From: Mimachlamys varia
Lineage: Eukaryota > Mollusca > Bivalvia > Pectinida > Pectinidae
DNA length: 64,000 nucleotides
Reading direction: 5' to 3'
Assembly: GCA_947623455.1 (NCBI GenBank)
Contig: OX392529.1
Span: 54,021,186-54,085,185 of the forward strand
Notes under the pieces: model-generated
Databases searched by the model: none
What the model was told of the DNA's origin: nothing
The model's input: only the letters and a program-made list of their open reading frames with translations
Shown: in pieces, positions 47,801 through 57,063 of the stretch
How positions within the stretch are numbered: position 1 is the stretch's first letter
Layout of the letters: every line of letters starts with the position of its first letter
Made by a program: the position numbers and the translations under genes

Positions 47801-50800
47801 CTATATATACAAAGTACCACTTATAACTACAAGTTATGAATATGTTATGATAATTCCACTTTCTTTTAACATCTTTTTTGTCGTCTTGTAAAGGGACGGT
47901 GACTTTTTAAAAAAAAAACTGCAGGAATGGAATATACATATAAGTAGATGTTGTACAACTTTGGGGGGTTTTTTAAATTTTTTTTCCAGTTATGTATATA
48001 TTTTCGTATCAAATTCAATACCGGGGTCGCAACCCAATGATATTTGTACCTTCACTAATTTATAGATTAAGTATGAAGATCCCTTTTTTTTACGCGTGAA
48101 AACAATTTTTTATATTCCTTTTGTCCAAATTGAAGCCGTATGTACCTCGGTCGCACGTCCCGTTTTACAACGTAATCAAACGACTTTTTTCTGTTATGGT
48201 ATATATAGTATTTGAAAATGTCTTTCTATCCAGCAATATAATTAAATCATACTGTTTTACTGGAACATAAGATTTTATAAAGAGTATATTATAAAACAAA
48301 CTTTTAAGTTTAATATTACACACGCATTTTATGCAACAGAAGACTGAAACAGTTTCCCCTTGGGTAGCCTCAAAACCAAATCAAAGCTTTATTTGTGCAT
48401 GTTACCGTTATACAGAAGAAATATGTAACATACACACAATAGAGCAGGTAGTTTCTCCTTAGAATACTTCCCATCTCTCAATATGATTCCGTAACGCAGT
48501 CTTGTGTCATATTTTGACCATTCGGCAACTTTTCGCTTAGTACTTAGGCCTTATCGTAGTGTAACGGTAATAAAAGATAGAGTGTTTACAATGGAAACGG
48601 CGCTCGCTACCGTGCGTTGGTAGGTGGAAATCCAAATTCAGAACGTCTGGCCAGACGTTTTGGAATTCCACTAATTATTTTGAAATTATTAATTTTATGA
48701 ATACATGTCAGCGGAATCCGATCGTCGTAGTCCATAAGAATACCCACTCGATATGTGTATGTAATATTTTGAAAAAAAATATGAAAAAAAGCTTACTTTC
48801 GCGGGATGCCCCTTTAACTATTATTTTCTGATCCTACACTGAAAGTCCTAACAACATGTTATATTTACAGTCTACATTTACTCAGACTATATAAAAAATT
48901 TACTCTATATAAAAAAAGTACAGCTGTACTTACCTATTGGTGTGTTGGTGAGAGGGTAGAAGACTCGCTCCTCACACATACAGTCGTCTGATACAGTCAG
49001 TACAGCTATACTTACCTATTGGTGTGTTGGTGAGAGGGTAGAAGACTCGCTCCTCACACATCTGACAGTGTAACAGTCGTCTGATACGGTCGGTACAGCT
49101 GTACTTACCTAATGGTGTGTTGGTGAGAGGGTAGAAGACTCGCTCCTCACACATCTGACAGTGTAACAGTCGTCTGATACGGTAGGTACAGCTGTACTTT
49201 CCGATTGGCGTGTTGATGAGAGGGTAGAAGACCCACTCCTCACATATCTGACAGTGTAAAAGTCATCTGATACGGTCGGTACAACTGTACTTACCTATTG
49301 GTGTGTTGGTGAGAGGGTAGAAGACCCGCTCCTCACACATCTGACAGTGTAACAGTCGTCTGATACGGTCGGTACAACTGTACTTACCTATTGGTGTGTT
49401 GGTGAGAGGGTAGAAGACTCGCTCCTCACACATTTGACAGTGTAACAGGCGTCTGATACAGTCGGTACAACTGTACTTACCTATTGGTGTGTTGGTGAGA
49501 GGGTAGAAGACTCGCTCCTCACACATCTGACAGTGTAACAGTCATCTGAAATGGTCGGTACAGCTGTACTTACCTAATGGTGTGTTGGTGAGAGGGTAGA
49601 AGACTCGCTCCTCACACATCTGACAGTGTAACAGTTGTCTGATACGGTCGGTACAGCTGTACTTACCTAATGGTGTGTTGGTGAGAGGGTAGAAGACTCG
49701 CTCCTCACACATCTGACAGTGTAACAGTCGTCTGATACGGTCGGTACAGTTGTACTAACCTATTGGTGTGTTGGTGAGAGGGTAGAAGGCCCACTCCTCA
49801 CACATCTGACAGTGGAACAAATGTCTGATACAGTCGGTACAGCTGTACTTACCTAATGGTGTGTTGGTGAGAGGGTAGAAGACCCACTCCTCACACATCT
49901 GACAGTGGAACAAATGTCTGATACAGCCGGTACAGCTGTACTTACCTAATGGTGTGTTGGTGAGAGGGTAGAAGACCCACTCCTCACACATCTGACAGTG
50001 TAACAGTCGTCTGATACGGTCGGTACAGCTGTACTCACCTATTGGTGTGTTGGTGAGAGGGTAGAAGACTCGCTCCTCACACATCTAAGAGTGTAACAGT
50101 CGTCTGATACGGTCGGTACAGCTGTACTTACTTAATAGTGTGTTGGTGAGAGGGTAGAAGACCCGCTCCTCACACATCTGACAGTATAACAGTCGTCTGA
50201 TACGGTCGGTACAGCTGTACTTACCTAATGGAGTGTTGGTGAGAGGGTAGAAGACCCACTCCTCACACATCTGACAGTGTAACAGGCGTCTGATACGGTC
50301 GGTACAGTTGTACTTACCTATTGGTGTGTTAGGGAGACGGTAGAAGACCCGCTCCTCACACATCTGACAGTGTAACAGGCATCTGATACAGTCGGTACAG
50401 CTGTACTTACCTAATGGTGTGTTGGTGACAGGGTAGAAGACTCGCTCCTCACACATCTGACAGTGTAACAGTCGTCTGATACGGTAGGTACAGCCGTACT
50501 TACCTAATGGTGTGTTGGTGAAAGGGTAGAAGACTCGCTCCTCACACATCTGACAGTGTAACAGTCGTCTGATACGGTCGGTACAACTGTACTTACCTAA
50601 TGGTGTGTTGGTGAGAGGGTAGAAGACTCGCTCCTCACACATCTGACAGTGTAACAGTCGTCTGATACGGTAGGTACAGCCGTACTTACCTATTGGCGTG
50701 TTGGTGAGAGGGTAGAAGACTCGCTCCTCACACATCTGACAGTGTAACAGTCGTCTGATACGGTAGGTACAACTGTACTTACCTAATGGTGTGTTGGTGA

Positions 50801-53800
50801 GAGGGTAGAAGACTCGCTCCTCACACATCTGACAGTGTAACAGTCGTCTGATACGGTAGGTACAGCTGTACTTACCTATTGGTGTGTTGGTGAGAGGGTA
50901 GAAGACTCGCTCCTCACTCATTTGACAGTGTAACAGTCGTCTGATACGGTCAGTACAACTGTACTTACCTATTGGTGTGTTGGTGAGAGGGTAGAAGACT
51001 CGCTCCTCACACATTTGACAGTGTAACAGGCGTCTGATACGGTCGGTACAGCTGTACTTACCTATTGGTGTGTTGGTGAGAGGGTAGAAGACTCGCTCCT
51101 CACACATCTGACAGTGTAACAGTCGTCTGATACAGTCGGTACAACTGTCAGCAAGCTTTGGTCCCCTCAACACCTTCACTGTCACCAAGAAAAAGTCCTC
51201 CACAAACAGAACATAGAGAATCTCTACTCCTTTGTTACACTTTGCGGCTGCCCTGTGTCACACCAAAAAAACGCAACATTTTACCACTTACATATTTAGC
51301 TTCATAAGCATGCATTTGGATACAGAATCTTCAAATCCTTTCCGTTTGATTACTGTAACACAAGTCAGCATACAGGGAAATTTTGACCCAGTCACTAATT
51401 AAAAAATAAAAACAGATCTGATGTAAACTGATCATGAGTGATAGGAGAACTTTAAGATTGTGTCACAATGTTGCTACAAATTAATAAATGTATTGCTGGG
51501 TTTAAGCATTAAGACAGCCAAACTCTTTGACTGTGAATAAAAACTTAACACATCTAGCTATATTCAAATCAAACAATAAACAGGGATTTAGAAAATTATG
51601 ATAGTTCACACAAAGGACTCATTTGTGAAGCTAGTCATTGTCAGGTTTGTATGAATCTTTCGATAGAACTTTGAAATTTGAATGCCAACAATGGCCACCA
51701 GAGGTCTTAAAGTCCCAATTTACGTAACTTCAGGAAAAAATCCAAAGAATGAAAATAATTCAGGTGGGGCTCACTTCAACAACAAGCCGAAGTTAGATGG
51801 CAGTTCAAACAGGACCCTTGTTTACAAATACAGAGTTTCAACTGCTGCTGTACCGGTAACTGCGTAAGAATTCATCTTAAACATTACTGATATCAGTTAA
51901 TCTTAACTAAATCTATAAAAATAATAAGTTATTAGGCTTGATTTTCCCCTTAAGTTTTGCCGAAAGTTACGTATATTGGGCCTTTAATAGGCAAAAGGGA
52001 AAACAAGTTGCATAAGATGTAAATAAGAACACAATTCATATGCTATAGCCATAAACCGCATTTACGTAAAAATGAAAAAATGATTGTAACACCTGACTAT
52101 CGAGGCTATGATGACTCTGATCGCCAGCTCTTTGAGATATTCTGTCTTGGTCACTGTGGCACCAAAGTGACGTCGGACCGTGATGGCTGAGCGTGTGAAT
52201 TGATGTGTGGAGTCTGTCGACACCAAACACAGGACACCATCATTACGGATATTAGCCAGAGCTGCATCTATATGTCCGGCTAAATTATTGTGAGGATTAA
52301 GGTACCTTCAAATAAATTGAGAGAAACGAAATTATACAATATAAATACAATAGTGTCACCTTCATCCAACAAAATACTGATTATACAAGAGGCCCGGAGT
52401 GCCTGTATCACTAACCTGGATACATTGGTATCTAAGTAATCATGGTAAAATTATTTTTCAAAAAGATCCTAGGGACAGGGACAGACCAGAAGACAAATCC
52501 AGTGAAGCATATCTGTATAAATCAAAAGTTTGGTTAATGGGCGAGTCTAATGAAGGTGACAGGATACATAAAATGTACTACCTGGGGTGGTCATCGAAAC
52601 GTCACATAAAAACATTTATTGGTTGTATAAAATAATCTTTATATAAATAAAACTTTTCAACCAGAAGAAAATGTTTACAAATAGCGAAAGCTGCAAAAAC
52701 AAGAAATTTTGTATCGTTAAGTATAACATAGGTAAAATGTATACCAAATCTGTGTACACTGTATCTGTTGATGTATGGTGTCATTACATTTTTAAACGAT
52801 ACAGGGGGTAGGCTACGGAAATAAACAGTTAATTACATTATTTGTAGACATTGTAATTGAACAAAAAATTAACATCCACTTTATTGTATGATCCATTCTT
52901 GATATCCAGGGGTAACGATCACATACACCCTCTACACCCCTGGAATATGTCATGTTTGAAGATTACAAAGAAATCGCGACCGACTTCAAAGCTTGTCAAT
53001 TTTTACCATTATGTGATGACGAGATTCTTTTGATATACATCAAAGGGTTGAACCAGTCTCATTGTCCAAATCAACAAGGTGGCGCACACAAAGCCTTCAG
53101 TTTCGTCATGACATATTCTAGGGGTGGAGAGAACATAGGTGATCCTAACCCTTGGATATTGAGGATGTGTATGTTCTGGTTGTGGTACCGGCAGGGCTTT
53201 TTTTTGTTAAATTGGGAAAAGGCCCCTGAGCGAAATTGGGAAAAAAATTAAAAATCATTGTTATATCAACAAAATATTTCCTTGAATAAATATAATCTGA
53301 TATTAAACTGCAAAAAATTTAACGCTTTTGTCTTCATTGTTAGCAGTGCACAAATTTTTATGAACTTTTCACATATCTTCGAGGAAATTACATCCTGAAA
53401 TTTAGGCTTGTTAACCAATTGGGAAAATAAATCTAAAATTGGAAAAATTCAAACCAAAATCTCAATGGGAATGGGGCCTTATATCAGCCCCTGAGAGACC
53501 CTAGAAAAAGCCCTGATCGGTAATAAAAGTAAGACTGGCACTCTGAAGGACAACCTTTGAGAATATTTTAAACTCTTCTCTGATACTATTCTACTTTTTT
53601 GAAACATGTCAAAATCAATACAATTCATCATGTAGTTTACTCTGTACCTTAATTAATTTAAAGCATTAATATTCTGTCAGTCAACATTTTTCCCCTTTCG
53701 GTAGTGTTTACAAAATGTCTTTTCAATCAAAGTCCATATAGTCTCTGTGTCATTGATGTACACCATACTTGCTATATAACTCTAAGGAAGTTGGCTTCTA

Positions 53801-56800
53801 ATTGTACTTATTATATAATATCCATGACTATTAGACCTCACTACTTCTGTATATCTTCCTCCGCTATGCAATATCTTGATTTCTGCCAATGCAAGTTTAA
53901 AAGTGTCCAGTGCAATTCTCGATAAGGCAGTCTTTAGAAAATGATCCATTTGGTTTGGTTTATTTTATTTTACTTGGTTTTTCTTCGGGTACTCCGGTTT
54001 CCAACAATAAGACCCCTTGCGCGCTAACATCCAGGCCAACAAGAGTGATTAATATAAGTTGGATAACTTGTTCATAATTGTTGTAAAATGAATAAAGTTT
54101 ATATTTATTTTGTTTTACATCCTATTTAAGGACATGCCAGGTTTTGGAGGTGGAGGAAAGCCGGAGTACCCGGTGAAAAACCACCGACCTATTTTACGGT
54201 CAGTACCTGGCAACTGCCCCATGTGAGATTAAAACTCGTATGACCCAGAGGTGGAGGGCTAGTGGTAGAATGTCGGAACACCTTAACCACTCGGCCACCG
54301 TGATCCAAGTTCATCTGTTATAAATACTTGCATAAGAAGTGATCTCTGAAATTGGGCAATTATTTGTTCAATCACCCCTGAAATTTCATAAATGAACCAT
54401 TCCAGCCTTTGAATTGGAAGAATTTAAATGTATCGTCAGGGGTGTACTAGTTAATAATTACTTGTTTACACTTACACAAAGTCAAATGCCTCCATGTGAA
54501 GGAGTACCTGAGCTGTACATTTACAGGTGTGGACCTCCTGGTCTAGCTGGGGCACCATAGGGTCACCGGGAACACGACTCATGTCTAGAGGCAGGGGGGA
54601 GTTTGAGATTCTGTTTCTCTCACAGTTACTTTGTACATCTGCAAAATGTTCCTTTTCTGCTATTGTCACATGCACTAAATTCTTCAACTTCACTTTCCAC
54701 TGTAGGCCGGTTACTCCTGAAACATTAGCAGATTGGTATCGTTTCTGGCCCCGGTTTCATCAACGTTCCTTAACTTAAGGAAATTCCTTAACTTAAAAAT
54801 CTCCATAGGAAAGCATTACAGAATTTAAGGGGAAAATCCTTAGCTAAGGAACTTTCCTTAAATTCTGTAATGCTTTCCTATGGATATTTTAAAGTTCTTA
54901 CAAGGTTACCGGTACAGCAGCAGTTGAAACTCGGTATTTGTAAACACGCTTCCATTTTGAACTGTCTTCTAACTTCGGTTTGTTGTTGAAGTGGGCCACA
55001 CCTGAATTATTTTCAATTCTTTAGATTTTTCTGTCAAGAGTTTTTAATTACCGCTCAGGTTTACTTTTGTTTAAGCCTTATTTTTCCATGGTTTTAAACT
55101 GGATTATTTTTTCAGAATTTTTCAGAATCACAAAAAAATTCCTGAAGATGCGTATATTGGACCTTTAATTAAATGTGCACATTATCAGCTACATTCATTT
55201 TTTTGGCATGAATGCATATGTCTATACTGGACTACCAACACATGTACCGAGACTGTAAATTAGATTTTGATTCAGCTTGTATCTATACTTGAAACATGAA
55301 AGTTACATACCTGTTCCCCCTACAGCATCCAAACAGTGTAGTGTCTCAGTTGTCTCCCTTGTCATGGTACACAGTGTATTCAGCACAGCCTCCCTGGACC
55401 AGACAACAAAAGATTGCAACAAGTTTTGTTACATTCTGTAGAATTCCCCCCCCATCCCCCTGATATCTTGTTTAAAAGAAATTTTCTGTTTTGCCTCTTA
55501 AAACTTTTTAAAATCTTATTCAATGACAAACAATTTATCAAATTGATAAATCTAGATGACTTGATATATTATTGCTACTTTAACAAATGTTTCATGTATT
55601 TTTCAGACATTAAATTCAGCAAGGTTAGGAGTTACAGATGCAAGGTATATGAGGAGGAAATACTGCCTAACTGGCATGCTAGCTTTTTCAGTCATGCGGT
55701 ATAACCCAGGGACCTGTTCAGTGTTCACGCTAGTTAAGCAACGGTGAGCGTGGTCAGGATGGGTGACCGTCTGCATGTTACATATATGTACCATCAACTT
55801 TTAGCAGCTTAAACTTTTTTTTTTTATTTCCAAATATATCAGAGTTAAGGATACATTTGTATGTAATTTTTTGAAGAATTGTCACAATTGTTCAAAAGCA
55901 TCTTTCAAACTGTCATGAATTGAGCAACCTGTGGTTGCATGCATTAGGAATTAGCCTATATAATAAGCTCGAGTTTTCTCTGGCCTAAACACCACATAAA
56001 TATGCTCTTTATACATTTTGACAACTATCTGACAAAAATACTCAACAGGTAATTCAGTATGTGCACAACAGCGAATATGTGTGGGTTTTAATTAATCAAG
56101 CTGCAGTATTTAAGTAAGTTGTATACCCATTTCAGTGACAATTTTGTAACACATTTGTGAAAATGATAAAATGTATTACCGCCATTGCTAATATTATCGT
56201 ATATTGTTGTATATTATAAGTATTACCTGTGGCATGTGCATTAATGTAGTCAATGGAAAACCAAATCAGTGATGTAAAAGTTCTGCATTACTTAGGTTGC
56301 CTTACAAGCGTGAGCTGTAGGGAATTTCCCTTTTGCTCCGTCGGTAGAGCATTGGGCTGGAAAGCCAATTAAGGTCGCGGGTTCGAGCCCCAGCGACAGC
56401 ACTATATTTTTTGCGTCCTATTACAAACTGGTTCTGATGACTCTCCCCGTTTCATGGAAGGAGAAGCCTTTGCAGGGAGTCAAAGAACCTTGGTTGGAGA
56501 TTTAGAAAAAAAAGGGGGCAACAGTGTAAAAGATGTGCAGTCACTCAGATTAGGTTGCCTTACAAGCGTTAGATTATGGAATTTTCTTTTAGCTCAGTCA
56601 GTAGAGCATCGGGCTGGAGAGCCAAGGGTCGCGGGTTCAAGCCCCAGCGACGGCACTATCTTTATCACTTTTCCTTGTCTTATAACAATGATATACAGTG
56701 TACATTTATGTAGTTTGCCAATATACAAATGTACATGTATAGCGCATTCGAACTGATCGTGACCAATCCATTGTTCTAAAAAATACCTAAGTTCTATAAG

Positions 56801-57039
56801 AAATGTGAAGCCTGTAATTATTGAAGATTTGTTTGATCAATTAAAACAGAGAACACATCAACTAAACCGTGAAATGTCTGTGGAATAACACACCTGATTA
56901 GGGCGAGTCGGGCATTATAAAACTTGGACTTTTCCAAAGGCGTTTTCCCCACTTTACACAATACTGACACGCCAAGCTCTGTTATAACGTTGCCCTCGGA
57001 GCTTCCACAGTTACTGTCAGTGTTTTGTTTGTCCATCAT
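44740..57039 (-). CDS. TRMT1L: TRMT1-like protein (Trm1-family tRNA guanine methyltransferase), 8 exons found
   Basis: Trm1-family enzymes make N2,N2-dimethylguanosine in tRNA; the TRMT1L branch is animal-specific and nuclear/nucleolar in vertebrates. Exons: 56894-57039, 55311-55393, 54476-54716, 52093-52279, 51062-51252, 47070-47148, 45872-46177 and 44740-44899. Diagnostics are the SAM-binding HCLDAVGGTGVTGLQW, TEYLKELAIRVIIASIVR, AAAKCNKGVEILYVLFVEDF, VKVLRGPKLAD, HCQMCEERVF plus LPCRC (split zinc-binding Cys), PPFYYN..RRKWKGINVPK and SRTHFDCGGVRT. These features favour TRMT1L over TRMT1. The found exons encode about 464 residues. Phases fit except between 54476 and 52279, where a short exon (length 3n+2) with the DP[FY]G motif is expected but was not seen. 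The N-terminal zinc fingers of vertebrate TRMT1L are absent unless exons lie upstream. The exon ending at 51062 leads into a 24-unit tandem array. Confidence 0.92.
45598..45722 (-). mobile_element. Second type of tRNA-derived SINE
   Basis: Minus strand: GGTACAGTGGTCTAGTGATA resembles an A box and GCGAGTTCGAATCACGG a B box, followed by TTGAGCAAGATGCTTTACTC, a motif of V/Core-like SINE bodies. TRMT1L intron. Confidence 0.7.
45872..46177 (-). CDS. TRMT1L: TRMT1L exon (SSAFLSRNL ... PPFYYNVLRRKWKGINVP)
   Basis: It begins SGELFSSAFLSRNLINAKEE after CCACAG, passes a low-complexity acidic stretch, and ends MPPFYYNVLRRKWKGINVPK across a GTAAGA donor. PPFYYN.....KG.N.P is the conserved block preceding the C-terminal winged-helix part. 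Confidence 0.93.
46443..46594. mobile_element. Foldback related to family B tips
   Basis: GGCCCCAGGATCATGAACTA ... TGTTTCATGATCTCGGGGCC, with inner inverted CTTAAGTCTAAG / CAGTCTAAGATTG. About 150 bp. Confidence 0.65.
47070..47148 (-). CDS. TRMT1L: TRMT1L exon (LLPCRC ... LGPMW)
   Basis: It reads HPYSLLPCRCKDNTPGKTAL then VLGPMW. CRC supplies the second half of the zinc cluster, and GKTAL.LGP.W is a Trm1-family signature. Acceptor TATTTCAG, donor GTAGGT; 79 nt, phase-compatible with both neighbours. Confidence 0.92.
47175..48817. mobile_element. 1.64-kb TTAA-flanked element in a TRMT1L intron
   Basis: TTAA at 47175-47178 and 48814-48817; tips AGGGGCATCCCGCGAAAG and CTTTCGCGGGATGCCCCT are exact inverted repeats of 18 bp. 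The target and tips suggest a non-autonomous piggyBac-type element. No transposase frame inside. Confidence 0.75.
48918..51148 (-). repeat. 93-bp tandem array (24 units) of a TRMT1L exon end with its splice donor
   Basis: About 24 head-to-tail units with an exact 93-bp period from 49093 to 51046 (21 intervals), plus a shortened 82-bp unit at the left end. Read on the minus strand each unit encodes CTDRIRRLLHCQMCEERVFY then PLTNTPIGKYS (31 residues) and contains CCAATAGGTAAGTAC or CCATTAGGTAAGTAC, the TRMT1L donor. 23 of 24 units keep GT at the donor; the unit near 49196 reads GGAAAG instead. One unit has GTGAGT, one GTTAGT. The frame is open from the true exon through about 11 units, then stops (TAG at about 50085); further units are open in blocks. 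Confidence 0.93.
51062..51252 (-). CDS. TRMT1L: TRMT1L exon (CNKGVEILYV ... HCQMCEERVF), first donor of the array
   Basis: It begins AAAKCNKGVEILYVLFVEDF after GTGACACAG, continues LVTVKVLRGPKLADSCTDCI, RRLLHCQMCEERVFYPLTNT and PIG, and can end at the donor GTAAGT at 51061. The HCQMC pair is half of the conserved zinc-binding cluster. Using this first donor gives 191 nt and a frame that joins correctly to 47148. The last about 85 nt of the exon are the start of the 93-bp array, so later donors would lengthen it in 93-nt steps. Confidence 0.9.
51711..51983. mobile_element. Family A MITE, copy 3 (in TRMT1L intron)
   Basis: TTAA-AGTCCCAATTTACGTAACTT ... AAGTTACGTATATTGGGCCT-TTAA. Confidence 0.8.
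52093..52279 (-). CDS. TRMT1L: TRMT1L exon (RTEYxKELAIR region)
   Basis: It reads HIDAALANIRNDGVLCLVST, then DSTHQFTRSAITVRRHFGAT and VTKTEYLKELAIRVIIASIV. The TEY.KELA.R block is the family signature. Acceptor AATTTAG, donor GTGTTA; 187 nt. Its phase does not join directly to the exon at 54476, so one exon is missing between them. Confidence 0.92.
52386..52632. mobile_element. Fragment with composite-element head
   Basis: CAAGAGGCCCGGAGTGCCTG resembles the heads at 9881 and 58860; no tandem core or tail follows. The end part is a repeat also found inverted near 31937. Confidence 0.4.
52893..53166. mobile_element. Family P element, copy 4 (TRMT1L intron)
   Basis: CTTGATATCCAGGGGTAACG ... 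CCTAACCCTTGGATATTGAGG; inverted inner GATATACATCAAAGGGTTGA. Confidence 0.75.
54085..54306 (-). mobile_element. tRNA-derived SINE, third copy
   Basis: Minus strand: GTGGCCGAGTGGTTAAGGTG head, CACATGGGGCAGTTGCCAGG body, and the end of the tail near 54090. Inside a TRMT1L intron. Confidence 0.8.
54367..54452. mobile_element. Family C foldback, copy 8
   Basis: TCACCCCTGAAATTTCATAA ... GTCAGGGGTGTACTAGTT, in reverse orientation. It lies just downstream of the TRMT1L exon ending at 54476. Confidence 0.65.
54476..54716 (-). CDS. TRMT1L: TRMT1L exon after motif I (VTGLQW ... AFDFV)
   Basis: It begins VTGLQWKVKLKNLVHVTIAE, contains ..NCERN and CKCTAQVLLHMEAFDFV, and stops two nt into a codon before GTAAGT. 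This corresponds to the ND.N..SV..I..N segment of Trm1, although the acidic motif II is not well kept here. In relatives the DFV would be followed by HLDP[FY]G, which is not in this exon. Confidence 0.88.
54748..54895. mobile_element. Family B foldback, left part
   Basis: GCCCCGGTTTCATCAACGTT and the mirrored CTCCATAGGAAAGCATTACA / TGTAATGCTTTCCTATGGA pair. The right arm is replaced by a family A fragment. Confidence 0.7.
54896..55164. mobile_element. Family A MITE, right part, fused to a family B half
   Basis: The inner ACCGGTACAGCAGCAGTTGA block and the right end CGTATATTGGACCT-TTAA are present. The left end is lost where it joins the family B arm at about 54895. Confidence 0.65.
55311..55393 (-). 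CDS. TRMT1L: TRMT1L exon with SAM-binding motif I
   Basis: It reads EAVLNTLCTMTRETTETLHC then LDAVGGTG, spanning the Rossmann motif I of the methyltransferase (LDAxGGTG; Trm1 proteins usually have ALSATG or CFGATG at this place). The acceptor is GGTCCAG and the donor GTATGT; 83 nt, phases match both neighbours. Confidence 0.88.
56293..56402 (+). repeat. tRNA-Ser(GGA)-like pseudogene with conserved leader, copy 1
   Basis: TTGCTCCGTCGGTAGAGC (D arm), an anticodon loop CTGGAAA with GGA in the anticodon place, and GCGGGTTCGAGCCCC (T arm, perfect B box). The 5' acceptor half does not pair with the 3' GCGACAGC, so a functional cloverleaf is unlikely. It shares GTTGCCTTACAAGCGT upstream with the copy at 56551. 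Confidence 0.65.
56551..56656 (+). repeat. tRNA-Ser(GGA)-like pseudogene with conserved leader, copy 2
   Basis: TTAGCTCAGTCAGTAGAGC, CTGGAGA loop, GCGGGTTCAAGCCCC, ending GCGACGGCAC, with the same 5' leader TTAGGTTGCCTTACAAGCGT. The 5' acceptor stem is again missing. It is a repeat pair, SINE-like or duplicated tRNA remnants. Confidence 0.65.
56894..57039 (-). CDS. TRMT1L: TRMT1L first coding exon found
   Basis: The ATG at 57039 gives MMDKQNTDSNCGSSEGNVIT followed by ELGVSVLCKVGKTPLEKSKF and YNARLALIR before a GTGTGT donor. A TGA lies in frame upstream of this ATG. EG.VITELG and FYN correspond to the start of the Trm1 catalytic region. This is the most plausible start, but exons further upstream cannot be excluded. 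Confidence 0.8.
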
Positions 57040-57063
57040 GACCCTCTCAGGATGCTTCACCAG

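Noticed and set aside
48972..50084. Separate small genes of MCEERVFYPLTNTP repeats
   Set aside because: They are further units of the TRMT1L exon array, not independent genes.
48918..51148. CRISPR array
   Set aside because: Units are contiguous 93-bp tandem copies with no unique spacers, in an animal gene.
56454..56756. 100-codon frame with LLAQSVEHRAGEPRVAGSSP
   Set aside because: This peptide is the usual mistranslation of a tRNA-like sequence; the DNA is the tRNA-Ser-like repeat.
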